Positions 48,183 through 62,013 of a DNA stretch of 64,000 nucleotides are shown here, in pieces. Within the stretch, counting starts at the first letter, position 1; every line of letters begins with the position of its first letter. Source of the DNA: Albugo candida (taxonomy: Eukaryota > Oomycota > Peronosporomycetes > Albuginales); assembly GCA_040437565.1 (NCBI GenBank), contig JBDOQK010000015.1, forward strand, positions 62,001-126,000, read 5' to 3'. A program made the translations under genes and the position numbers. The notes below the pieces were generated by a model. It was not told the DNA's origin and did no database searches. It saw only the letters and a program-made list of their open reading frames with translations.

Positions 48183-49280
48183 ATGTCAATGATCCTCCGC
48201 GTCTTCATTCTACTAACACTTTATCCGTTGAAAGCGCTAACAGATGCAATTAAGAAGAGCGAAATTGGACAACTAGGGAAGGATTGGAAGATACGTATCG
48301 TAATGACTAACACTGTGGATGCAACGACATGTGCCAATACGATTTATGATGCGTTTAAATTGGCGTCCAATCCACACAGAATTTATCTGAATATTCATGA
48401 TGAAGTGCACCGACAGAAAGTAAATCGCTGCATACAGTTTTTTTGTCGAATGTATCGCACTGAGTGTCATTCGCTTCTTCGATCAAAGCGAATATCGGCG
48501 ACATTTCGATATCTCAGTGGAGCATTGGGACATACGGCCAGAAGACATGTGGCCGAAGCCCGATTATCGACATCGCCGGAGAAAAATAACTTTGTCTTGT
48601 CAGTGGATTCAAATATTGTATTCAGTAAACACTGGGACGCCGTTCTTTTGAAAAATTGGCTTTTGACAGGGAACGATATGGCCATTTTAAGTGTCGCACC
48701 CAAAGCAGTTGAATTGCGCGAGGTGCTGCATTCGAAATCACTATTACACTGTTCGGCTCATATTGAAACACCATACTCGTTAGCAGTGGTTGAGTACAAT
48801 TCGCCGATTTTGAGACGAAATGCAAATCCGTCAAAGTTTCCCGTCTTGCAGTCACAGTACTCTGAGAAATTTTTCTTTGCGCCACTATCTGCGATTTTGA
48901 ACGTTCCGTCTGATCCGTATATTGGTCACGCTTCAGCAGGGTACGAGTTCGCTCGCGCATCGAGATTTTGGACAAGTGGTTTTGATTTTTATACGCCGAC
49001 AGAAGATATTCTGTTTGCCCGATACAATGCGCACAATCTAAAAGTGTCGAGGTCTTCGAGGTCGCTGACCGAAAGCTCCTATCGACGTATTCGACAACTA
49101 CATGGTATATGGAGCGGACCTTTTCTGGAATCATCAAGATACTGGCTAGGAAAAAAGAGGTCTATAAGGCTGTGGTACCAATTTGCGAGAATCGACCCCA
49201 ATGCAAGTTATGATGAATCCACGAAGAATCAGTTTGTATGTTGCGATGAGGATCTGAAATACGTTCACTACAAAGAATGA
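48183..49280 (+). CDS. GlcNAc-transferase-like protein (Skp1 Gnt1 family) with signal peptide
   Basis: Single exon, 365 residues. It matches the family founded by the Dictyostelium Skp1 hydroxyproline GlcNAc-transferase: an N-terminal A/R-rich helix (ARRHVAEARL), then VLSVDSNIVFSKHWD in the place of the donor-metal DxD-type motif (DSN here), and FWTSGFDFYTPTEDILFARY matching the family's RLWTHGYDFYSPSEDV block. The first residues, MSMILRVFILLTLYPLKALTD, form a signal peptide or anchor, whereas the founding enzyme is cytoplasmic. The acceptor is therefore likely to be secretory or surface protein; this is inference. The stop lies 23 bp from that of the converging coiled-coil gene. Confidence 0.78.
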   Translation: MSMILRVFILLTLYPLKALTDAIKKSEIGQLGKDWKIRIVMTNTVDATTCANTIYDAFKLASNPHRIYLNIHDEVHRQKVNRCIQFFCRMYRTECHSLLRSKRISATFRYLSGALGHTARRHVAEARLSTSPEKNNFVLSVDSNIVFSKHWDAVLLKNWLLTGNDMAILSVAPKAVELREVLHSKSLLHCSAHIETPYSLAVVEYNSPILRRNANPSKFPVLQSQYSEKFFFAPLSAILNVPSDPYIGHASAGYEFARASRFWTSGFDFYTPTEDILFARYNAHNLKVSRSSRSLTESSYRRIRQLHGIWSGPFLESSRYWLGKKRSIRLWYQFARIDPNASYDESTKNQFVCCDEDLKYVHYKE

Positions 49281-49303
49281 AAGAAGGATCAAGTACATTT
49301 GGC

Positions 49304-52300
49304 TTACGCGTTTACGCTTTCTTCCGACACGATGACGTTACTATCATCGATACTAGCTGCATGCTTACTGGCGATTTCGAGATCAGCTTTGAGCTGTTCC
49401 ATCCCTCTGGATAATAAGTCCCACAGATCTGGAGTGAATGGGTTCGGTACGGTTGTGCTTTCGTATGGGACCCTGGTGTAGAGACCAAGCTGTTCTTCTA
49501 GTGCGCTGGATCGAGCAGCCAGCACATCTCTTTCGGCTTTCAAATGATTATACTTTTGCTGCATGTTATTGATATGGACATCAAGCTCTTGACGACTTGT
49601 TGCGAATCGAACGATCTCTTCTTCGAGTCTAGTGTTATGGTTTGTCAACCGCTGGATCTCTGCACGAGCTTGCTGACGACAATCCTGCATTTCTCGACCA
49701 TTTTGGTGTAATTCCGATTGATTCTTTTTATTGACCTCTTCGATTTGTGCTTTAGAAATTTCCAGTTCGTGATTTTGTTGCATCAATGAATCAATTTGGA
49801 GACGTGCACTTTCCATTTTTACCAGCATGGCTGAAGATTCAGATTGTAAAGCTTCCACTTGATGCTTGAGAGTGATCTGGAGTGCTTGATCCTTTCCAAT
49901 CTCTTCTTCCGCGAGTCGAATCCGCTCCAGGTAAGCACCTTTTTCAGACATAAGCCGAGAATTTTCTCCTCGGAGATGATTCAACTCATCGGTGAGCTTG
50001 GTTACTTCCGTCTCATACTGCGTGTTTCGCTGCTGAGTGTCGGCAACACTCTGTTCCATTTCGACCATCCTTTCCGACGATACTCTCAACTTTTGCAGCT
50101 GTGAATCTTTGTCGGACAAAGCAGCTTCCAGGAAGCTAATTCGCTCTGAATTGGATGTTCTTTCGCCTTCCAATGCATTTGCCAACACCGAATTTTTTTC
50201 TTTCTCCCCTTCGAAGCTGTTTTTACTCTGTTGCAACTCGGTTTCCAATTGTCGGTAAGAAGCCACAAGAGAATTGTATTGCTCGCTTTTGGTCACATCC
50301 AAACTTTCATTGGGGTTTGAGGACGCTTGTAGACTTTGTAATGCGTGCTCTTTGCGCGCCATCTCCGCTTCCAACTGGTGTATCTGCTCCAACGACACCT
50401 TACGTTCGAGATCGAGAGCAATCTTGCTTTCTATCATATCGCCCTCCATCTTCATTATCGTATCTTGCAACGCACCCAACTGTTCCAATGATTTACTATG
50501 CAAATTTTCCTTCTCGTTCAGTGTGACTTCCAATGAGCTCACTCGCTGTAGAAGTATTTTCTTCTCTGAATCAAATTCAGCAGCGAGTACCGAGTTTCTG
50601 CTCTTTTCTGTTTCCAGGCATCTTTTCACCGCTTCCAACTCTTCTTCCATTCCCTTTTGTGAGACTTCTAGAGCAGCGGATTTTTCCGTTTCAATGCGAC
50701 AACTCATTTGTTCCAATTGGCAATTCAGTTCAGCAATAAAAGACTCCAAGGTTTTGATTTCTTCTGCACGGGTTTTCAATGCAGTTGCAGATTCTAAATT
50801 TGCATCCGATAATTCCTGAATCTGGTTTGCAGAGCTTTTCCGAAGCGTGTCCAATTCGGTCTCGAGCGTTGACAAACTCTGTTCTACTTTTTCATTTCGA
50901 GCTTGCGAAGCGGCTAAGGCTTTTTCGATTTCGACCATTTCATTGCTTCTTTCATTTTCACTCTCCTGAAGGCTTTTAACTTTTGTCATCGAATCCTCCA
51001 AAAGCTGAGCCAATTCGTATTTACCCGTAGAATCAATTTGCAATTGTGTTATGCGCTCATGATCCTTCTGCATTTGTTGTGCCTGTGAGTCCACAATGTC
51101 AGTGAGACGTCGAGTCTCGGATTGAAGGCTGCGATGATTAGCTAGCCATCGATCGATATGCAATCGAATTCCGTCAGATGGGAAGTGCAAAACAGCATTT
51201 TTGATGCCTTCCCAGTCATCTTGCTCCGCACCAACATTAGCGGTGAAACTGACAATCACCTCCAGTAATTCGATGACTCTCTTTTCTAATTCAATGTATT
51301 TCTTGGAAGACTGCTGTTCTTCAAGCAGTGCACTTTGTAACATCTCAACTTGTTGCTGTAATTCAACATTTTCTGTCATACTTTCAGCGGAAATCGCTAA
51401 TTGTGAGCATAGTTCCTCTTCTTTCGTGATGAGTTGTTCCTTCAACGTGTCCATAGCGTTTTCGAGCCAGTCACTACTTGAAATCACAGTCACATTTGAG
51501 CAGCAATTCCCTAGATTTCAGGTCGTACCTTTTGCTGGTCTCCGGGAGAAAGGATTCGACCTCTTCCGAATGAGAGTTGCCTAAAATCGCAGCTACATTC
51601 CCACTAAATGACGACAGCTGCTGATTGAGTCCTTCATTTATTGCCCGTTCACAGATGAGTTGCTTTTCCTGAGACTTCAATTGATCTTCGAATGCCGCAT
51701 GAGCTTGGCGTACTGCATCGATTTCTCTCTCCAAATCTGCATTTCTAACTCTTATAGTGACAGCTTCCGCATCTGCCTGTTCACTCTGAGTTGCAATATT
51801 TTGCTCCAGCTCGGAGATGACACTTTTATATCGTTCACATTCAACTTCCCACTCATGCAGCTTTTCAAGATAGACGGAGTCCTTCTCAGAAGAGATACTG
51901 CTTTTCGTATTGACAACTTCACGGATCGTCGATGATATAAGTGATGTTGTCCATCTAGTCACGCTGAATATCGAGCAGCGTTAACGATGTTCCTTCCAAT
52001 AGTAACTCTTATACCTGCAATCCAGCTGCAAGTGACCACATAGATCGTTGAGAATTGCTTCTTCCGACGCGACCATACTTCTGATATCTTCGAAAAACAT
52101 GCCTGAACCCTCCATCCTCATCGATTCAGCGTGATTATGTGCTTCCTTCATCGTCATTATCTCTTCTTCCTTTTGCTCCAATTCGTTCTCGAGTTGATTT
52201 CGGATCGACAAAAGAGCATCTCTGTTGTCTTCGATCACTACCGACTCGCGTAACACCTTTTGTAGCACCCTCTTACCTCATATCTGTCAAATCTTGCATC

Positions 52301-52680
52301 TGTTCCAGTAAAACCGGGTCGCTAGTAGCCTCGCATTGATACACGAGTTCTTCATTTTGCGCATTTAAATCGTCAATTTCATTCCTTAGCCGTACGATTT
52401 CGTCTTTAGCGCTACTGATATCTTTCGCCGCCTATACAATTTGTCAAATTTCATGTATCTTTGAAATTGCAAAATAACGCACCTTCTCCGCAATGCTTTT
52501 CTTCTCAAATTCGAGCTCTCCGACTTGAACAAGCAACTGATTCATTCGCTTCAAAAGCATGGAGATTGGAGAATCTTCCAGTTCTTCCACATAAGGTTCT
52601 TTTCTCACCGCATCCTGTGCAGGATTTTCGTCAGCAAGAGCGTCCGAAGCTTCATCGCTTCCAAAAAAAGACGCCCACAT
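49304..52680 (-). CDS. Long coiled-coil protein, golgin-like
   Basis: Five exons, 52680-52483, 52431-52277, 52221-52015, 51963-51529 and 51476-49304, join in phase and give 1,055 residues. It opens MWASFFGSDEASDALADE and ends PFTPDLWDLLSRGMEQLK... after a nearly unbroken coiled coil of about 900 residues rich in Glu, Gln, Leu, Ser. No membrane segment is seen. Such proteins commonly act as tethers at the Golgi or centrosome, but no family-specific domain (GRIP, GRAB or TATA-binding) was recognised, so the role is open. Introns are about 51-55 nt. Confidence 0.8.
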
Positions 52681-52697
52681 TACAATTTCAAGAATAC

Positions 52698-52857
52698 GAT
52701 ACGATATCGAGCTATACGCTTATACGGNNNNNNNNNNNNNNNNNNNNNNNNNNNNNNNNNNNNNNNNNNNNNNNNNNNNNNNNNNNNNNNNNNNNNNNNN
52801 NNNNNNNNNNNNNNNNNNNNNNNNNNNGATACGATATCGAGCTATACGCTTATACGG
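52698..52857. repeat. Assembly gap with 30-bp direct repeats
   Basis: The gap is 52728-52827. The 30 bases 52698-52727 recur at 52828-52857. Intergenic, just upstream of the long coiled-coil gene. Confidence 0.88.
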
Positions 52858-52859
52858 CT

Positions 52860-52911
52860 AAAAGCAAACAGTAATACCGTATTGAGCTATACGGTATTAC
52901 TGTTTGCTTTT
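52860..52911. repeat. Perfect inverted repeat, 23-bp arms and 6-base loop
   Basis: Bases 52860-52882 are the exact reverse complement of 52889-52911, with loop tgagct. It sits 44 bp beyond the anoctamin stop (minus strand) and 180 bp upstream of the next gene in the record. It may be a 3'-end hairpin of the anoctamin transcript, a small MITE-like remnant, or a contig-end artefact, since it is only 33 bp from an assembly gap. Confidence 0.7.
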
Positions 52912-52954
52912 AACGTATACTGAAATAATGACTTGTCATTAAAAGCACATGGAA

Positions 52955-55280
52955 TTACTCTCCTATCGCTTTGAGCCTCAGTTCGGCTGCTTTTCGTCGC
53001 GATCTCTCCTTGAGAACCCATCCCAAGTACAAGTCATTTAGTTCAGCGACTTGTTTTTCCAATTTATCTCGATTCAGCTTTTCCTCCTTTAAATAATTTG
53101 ATAGTTCGAGCGCGCCCGATTTCGTAATGTGCTTGTACTTTTGCTCAGCGGGTTGCTTCCGCTGGTTGATTACATTTGAACTGGACTCTGCGCTCTGCGA
53201 TTTGAGTTGTTTTCGCCTTAATGCACGCTCCAGACGCTGTTGAATTGTGACTTCTGAAGGAATATCAGGAACGAACATCTCGATACACGCCTTTAGCAGT
53301 ACCATAACATGCTCGAAGACGATGATCACGAGTAAGAGGCCTTCAGTGGAGTAACTTGGCAGCATGGTACGAAGTATCCCAGCATCCATCCCGATCAATG
53401 CGCAATTGGTAACTAGAGAAAGGTATCCGATAGCATCGAAAGCTAGGAACCACGCACCAATACCAGAGCTCGTATTTCGCCAAGGACGACGATAACTGAG
53501 GCAAAGCTTGAACGCATCTGTCCGGATTTCCATTATATTGTTCAAAAGACAGCAAAATGCTGCCAGCGGGAATGCAGATGCAAATAATGTGATTTGCCTA
53601 AACAGCAAAGATTGAATTATACTTTAACGAAAACGTGAGAGTGGAATTGTTTACCCGAATTGAACAAAAAGCTCCAAGTAATCATCAAATGTTCCTTCAT
53701 ACACGGGATACAGCAGCTCAGCTCCCACTTGTGCGTTTTCAATGTCTTTCGTTGATGATTGTGATGTTTTTGCCGAAAAAAATCGTGATTCTGCTGTAAG
53801 ATAAGGAACCAACACTTCTGACATATTACTCAAAAACTGACGTGTTATGAGCATCCAGCTCAACGTCTGCTCGAGCCTCTCCATGTCTTGTGCCCAGAAT
53901 GCCAAGTAGAACAATGAAGCAAAATTATTGACGAAATAGAAACACGACAGCTTCAAAACCAGTGCGTTTGAAAACTACAATTGTATAAAGTCAGCACAAA
54001 TCCACGATCCAGTCGTAGGTACATACATCAGTGTCAGTCCGGTGATTCTCATAGTTCGTTAGAATGGAAGCAAGTTGGATATACTTGGAGTCCAAAAGCC
54101 ACACCACAAGTGAGTACGAAATAGACGGGAGAATCTGCAAATACTCCCAGTTTCCATCCCATCCATTGTACTTGGTAAATTGAGCCTCACTCCAATACTG
54201 GAAGCTGAAATAAACATACGTTAGAAGAAAAAGCCCACTTAGTGACGTCAACAGCACAGCTGTGGTTCCTATATAACGCTTCATGCGCTCCATTGACGAA
54301 AAAAACGTAAAATGCTCTTCCTGCACGGGATCATATTTCATCTCACCCCAAAAACCGCTTCGTTCTTGCTCCTCCAGCATTTGTTCTGTATTTCGGATAT
54401 TCCAAGTGCTTCGAAGCGTGCTTTCTCGTCGTTTCCAAAATTTCAGAAAACCTGTGGCCCAACTTGTGATGAATATCGAGTATAGTGCTCGAACATACGA
54501 AGCATAAAAACTGTCTAGGAAAGTCACCAGAACTCCAAGTATCGAAGGGATCAATAGCCAACGAGAAAACGTATCCAAAAATGCGAAATAGAAACCTATC
54601 TCATTGCCAAAGTAAACTTTGATCGAGTCAAGTGGCTGAGGAGAAAGAAATTTTTTGACCCAAGATTCCACCAGCTCCTTCCTCTCTCTAGCATTATGTA
54701 ATGGAAAGTGATCGTAAATCACTTTTCGCTGGAAAGCTTGGGCCAATAAGTATTCATTTTTGACGAAAGGTGGTGGCACCGGCAAATCCTTTCCCTTTTC
54801 TTGATGACCCATACTCTTTGCCCGAACTCGACTCAAGCAAAACATGATCAAATCAATCTTGTTCCCGGATGCTAGAAGAAATTGTGAGATATCGGATGAG
54901 GTGTTGACATCCTTGGCATGCTTTTCTTTGTAAATTTTCGTCAGCGTTTGCTCTGTAGCTCCAAGGAGCAGACGTATAGTTCGTTGGTCATTGTCTTTCA
55001 GTTCTTTGACGACCAAATCCGTTTGAGACGATATATTTCGAACAAAATACTCAATCGTAGACGGTGAAGACTCATTCGTGTCAAAACAAAAAACCACGTG
55101 CATTATTGAGGCTTCATCTTCGTGAAATATATTCTAAATGTGTACATCTGTAAATGCTTATTCCAACAAGCAGAGAAAAAAAGTGCTTACACGTGATGCA
55201 ACGTTGACAAATTCCTTTAGCGCGAATCCAGATGCCAGTACTGTTCCTATTCCAACGCTGCTTTGGATTACGATATCCAT
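52955..55280 (-). CDS. Anoctamin / TMEM16 family membrane protein
   Basis: TMEM16 proteins are calcium-activated lipid scramblases or anion channels. Four exons, 55280-55191, 55133-54027, 53974-53655 and 53597-52955, join in phase; 719 residues. Typical marks: QRKVIYDHFPLHN and KVYFGNEIGFYFAFLDTFSR before the first membrane helix, then FLKFWKRRESTLRSTWNI, the characteristic K-W-R block after helix 2, and several hydrophobic segments to VIIVFEHVMVLLK. A basic, coiled-coil cytosolic tail ends the protein (KEEKLNRDKLEKQVAEL). Helices near 53500 (NNIMEIRTDAFKLC) match the conserved TM6-7 calcium-site region. Whether it scrambles lipid or conducts ions cannot be told from sequence. Confidence 0.92.
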
Positions 55281-56772
55281 CGCGAAATAGAGCAGTCAAC
55301 CGCCTTTGAATACGATGAAATTATGCGATAATTACTATAAAGTTAAAATTACTGACATACAGAGACATAATGATTTTTGAAATGTCTCTTGTAAATCACA
55401 GCTTTCTATGGCGGTGTCCCAACTTGCAACAGACTAAACTCGATTTCTTTCAGTACGCGTGAAAACAGCTATTGAAATGCGTATCACTGCATTGGGACTG
55501 AAGTGTTGAGCATATCACCAATCTCTACTCTGTCATTTCTGTATACAACTCTCGATTGTATTTCTCAGATGAAATGATACAAAGACCAATTTGCGTGTTC
55601 GAATCTGATCAAGCAAGTTTAATCACATTCCTGAAAATCGGGCCACAAGTGTTATTTTGTGTTCTCGACTGCTATTCCATTGATGTGTCATTCGCTGATA
55701 GAATATGAATATCTTTTTGACTTGATGAACCACAACCTTTGAGGGATTCCGCGCACCAGAAAATCAAACCTTGCCAATTTAGACGTCGTACAAATTTGTT
55801 AGAATCCACTAGGCGCTCTATGGGCTCATATCTGAAAAGCACACCAGTTGAGCGAGAAATCGAGCAATTCTGTAATTTGGCCACTCAAGCATCATATACT
55901 CTCACCCAGCTTCACTGCTGATGACGCCTTATTTTTTCCAAGCGACTTAAAGACTTATCGTTCTATCTCTTGCATTTGATTTGACAACTGCCAATGCAAC
56001 TGATACTATCTTCGACCTTCCTTCACTGCGGTGATTCACTCCCCCGCATGTTATCGATCTTGATGCACATATCTATTGGTTCGATGGACCTTGTCGGGTT
56101 TATATGGCTTCGATATCCTTGATCCTACATGCCGTCAATATATGATGAAATGAAGCTTAAAAGCTGTGAGAAGTATGCATGGTTGGAACACTTGAGTTGT
56201 TCGTTTGTGGACAAAGCACCTTATGGAGAGCAGAAGAAGAAAAAGTGTCGAGTAAATCGAAAGACTTCAAAGGCTCCAAAGATAAGAGATAGCTTCAAAT
56301 ACGATTTTGTCGGGTAACTACTCCACGTCAAAAATTAAGATACAAGATAAAACACGTGTAATTATTTCCAATCTTCAAGTTTGGTTCTCTCATAAATTTA
56401 ATTGTAGCCGAAGCTTTCCCCGACTGCAGAATCGAGAAAGCGAAGAAAATTTGCGAGTTTTGAGAACGTCTAAGCTTGTATATAGTCAGTTTTCTATCAA
56501 GCGAAATACGTGATACAAATGAAAGGCTTCGATAAAAACTAGCGAAGCAAGATCTAACCTATAGAAAACACTATTTATCTCCCCAACCTCCTCACGATGT
56601 CGTGTGTTATAATATAACTCTTCTTCTGTCTGCCAACTTGGCTCCTGTCATAGCTTACATTCTCCTCCACATAGCCAGCTGCGTCACTTCCAATGCATGT
56701 CATTCCTAAGAACTGAAATCCTCCGCTGTGCTTATAAACTATCTGAGGACATAAATTTCAAGAGCATTACGA
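55281..56772. other. Intergenic stretch between anoctamin and nuclease-like gene
   Basis: About 1.5 kb between two divergent starts. The longest odd frame is 56129-56317 (+), 62 codons, Lys-rich, with an ATG; it has no family likeness and is doubtful. No RNA gene was recognised. The stretch must hold both promoters. Confidence 0.5.
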
Positions 56773-57636
56773 ATGAGACGCGGAAATTCGATTTTGATAT
56801 TTGCAAGCGAGGTTCCTGTAATCACTGGAAAGAATCCGTTCCGTACAATCGAAGACACGTTCTTCCATGTTTGGAAACGAACAAATCCATCGCAGATCGA
56901 GCAGCTTCAGCAAACCCATCAGTTGGAAAAATGGCAAACAAAAGAGCAGAAAGTTTTCACGAAAATCGACCAGCTTGGGATGACCAATTCAGTCACCGCA
57001 CTCATTTCTGAAGCTTCCAAGGCGGCTACAGTACCTGAAGTTGCGAAAGTGAGCGCCAAAATTCCAGCAGTGATCCCTAAGCACGTACCTTCAATCGCAC
57101 GACAAGAAATTGAACGCACAATTGTCTCAGAGATGCACAAAGAGTTTGGTACGCGGCAAGAAAGCATTGCTATCGAGCACTTTGAACAAGATCGTGGCGT
57201 CCAAGTGAGAGATCGAAATCTCGCTTTTCATAGAAAACAGCTGAGCACAATTGAACGATACAAAATATATCTTGGAGGGCGAATTGACGGTCGAAATGAT
57301 GGCAAAGTTGTGGAAGTCAAAAATCGACTTCGCAAATTCGTTTCTCCAATACCGATATATGACATAATACAGCTTCAGACATATTTGTACATCCTGAGCT
57401 CCAAGGAAGGCGAACTCGTGGAATACATGAAACAAGATCGAGCCAAATCGAGGCAGACGCAGATAGATTGGGATCCTGCCATGTGGTCAAACGACATTGA
57501 GCCGTACTTGCTGCGCTTCAGTAATGCGTTGACGCAATTTATGAAGAGCAAAGACTGCCAAGTTCGTTTTCTCAAGAGCATTTGCCCCCTAGAACAACGT
57601 GATCTCATCAAAACATATTGGACTCGTAATATATAG
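56773..57636 (+). CDS. PD-(D/E)XK nuclease-like protein
   Basis: Single exon, 287 residues. The middle holds YLGGRIDGRNDGKVVEVKN, which fits the nuclease core: Asp in RIDG, then E-V-K in VVEVKNR, followed by PIYDIIQLQTYLYIL, the helix with the Gln usual in RecB/YqaJ-type members. A His/Glu-bearing upstream helix (HKEFGTRQESIAIEHFE) resembles the motif I helix of the same fold. The first 100 residues have no known domain and the start MRRGNSILIFASEVPVITG could include a mitochondrial targeting segment. The fold call is made by eye; substrate and process (DNA repair, organelle DNA, recombination) are unknown. The stop lies 50 bp from the PI4K stop. Confidence 0.7.
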   Translation: MRRGNSILIFASEVPVITGKNPFRTIEDTFFHVWKRTNPSQIEQLQQTHQLEKWQTKEQKVFTKIDQLGMTNSVTALISEASKAATVPEVAKVSAKIPAVIPKHVPSIARQEIERTIVSEMHKEFGTRQESIAIEHFEQDRGVQVRDRNLAFHRKQLSTIERYKIYLGGRIDGRNDGKVVEVKNRLRKFVSPIPIYDIIQLQTYLYILSSKEGELVEYMKQDRAKSRQTQIDWDPAMWSNDIEPYLLRFSNALTQFMKSKDCQVRFLKSICPLEQRDLIKTYWTRNI

Positions 57637-57686
57637 ATATCTGAGACTCGTCATGTATATTGCAAGATAACAAAGGTTTACTATGA

Positions 57687-60670
<2,984 letters not shown>

Positions 60671-60904
60671 CTAATTAACTCTGCATCACTCGATCGTAAA
60701 TGAACGCTTTTATCGGTTTATGTCGAAGTTATTTTGAGCAGATCGCAAACGCTTCAGGGTACAGACGTAATCCATATCTCTGTCGCATTGTTCGGCTTTC
60801 TCCGTGCAGTTGCATTCGCCTTTTACTTGTAAGTGAAAGTGCGTCAACGCCATTCAGAGAGCCATTCAAAACATATTTCCAAAGGAGCTTTAGACTGTTA
60901 GCTA
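60671..60904. promoter_or_regulatory. Divergent promoter region, PI4K and Sel1-repeat gene
   Basis: About 230 bp between divergent starts. No feature picked out beyond position. Confidence 0.35.
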
Positions 60905-61978
60905 ATGTATATTGGAGCCAAGTTTTCATTTTTTTCGCGACTGCTTTCGATGCATCTCTTGCAAGTTCGCACTCGCGTGTATCTCAACGCGAACATTGCC
61001 CCTTTATCGCCATGGATTTCCATGCCTTCTCGAATCGACAGCGGTGCAATTCAAAGTATACTTCATGGGATCCGTTTGGAGCAATCGGATGCGCTGTATC
61101 TGTATGCGTTGATGAAGCTTTATGGTCGTGGAGTGGAGAAAGATACGCACTCAGCTCTTCATTTTCTCAAGAAGCTGACCGCTCGAGGTCATGCGGATTC
61201 CGAGTTTGTTCTTGGGATGTTATATCTTCACGGAGCCGAAGGTAATTTCTGATTTATCAATGGATCCGGATATGTTGCCGACCTGAATATCAGGTGTTGC
61301 TGTAGACATTAGCGCCAGCACGCGTTATCTTCATTCAAGTAGCTTACATGGCAATAGCAACGCCAAATGCGTACTGGGCGCGTACGTATCGCTCTACTGC
61401 GCAAAACGATCGCTGAGCTTACACCCTTAATCGTCAGGATGTACAATGACGGAGTATTCGTACAAAGGGATGAGATGAAGGCTTTACAATTGCTTAAAGA
61501 AGCAGCAAAATTGCAGAATGCACACGCCTATGTACATCTCGGAATGATGCATGAATACGGAAGAGGAGGACTCGAATCAAATTTCACAGAGGCGATGATG
61601 TATTATGAGCTGGGCCGAGCACATCAGATCGCAGAAGCGATTTACAATATAGCGTTGATGAAAGCTGCGGGAAGAGGATGTGCTAAAAACATTGATTTTG
61701 CAAAACAGCTTCTTGAAGAAGCCGCTACATTGAGCTACGCGCCAGCGATGTACCGCCTCGGTCAAATGCTGACAACGGTTGACAATGGGAGCCAAACAGT
61801 AGACTATCGACTCGCATTGTCCTGGTTCCGGAAAGCGTTACTTCACAATGACTCTCGAATTCACCGAGAAGCCGAATTCGCAGTGAATCAAATAATGCTC
61901 TTATATTCAGACGTAGAAAAATCTATTCTACACTACGAGCAATTGTTCAAGACTTCTATGCAGGTACACGTACTATAA
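60905..61978 (+). CDS. Sel1-like repeat protein
   Basis: Three exons, 60905-61241, 61294-61381 and 61438-61978, join in phase through 52- and 56-nt introns; 321 residues. At least five Sel1-like repeats are seen, e.g. DALYLYALMKLYGRGVEKD, SEFVLGMLYLHGAEG, AYVHLGMMHEYGRGG and EAIYNIALMKAAGRGCAKN. Such helical solenoids act as scaffolds, for instance in SEL1L/Hrd3 of ER-associated degradation. No clear signal peptide or membrane segment is present here, though the start MYIGAKFSFFSRLLSMHLLQ is mildly hydrophobic and basic and could be a transit peptide. Specific role unknown. It converges on cystathionine gamma-lyase, 35 bp apart. Confidence 0.82.
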
Positions 61979-62013
61979 AAGCTTAACTGAAAGTAAACTC
62001 TATCAAGTGAACT

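Noticed and set aside
55590-55615. tRNA-like T-loop string gttcgaatc
   Set aside because: The bases on each side do not pair as a T-stem and no acceptor or anticodon arm was found upstream.
56129-56317. Lys-rich 62-codon frame
   Set aside because: No conserved motif, no splice extension and no codon signal strong enough to call a gene.
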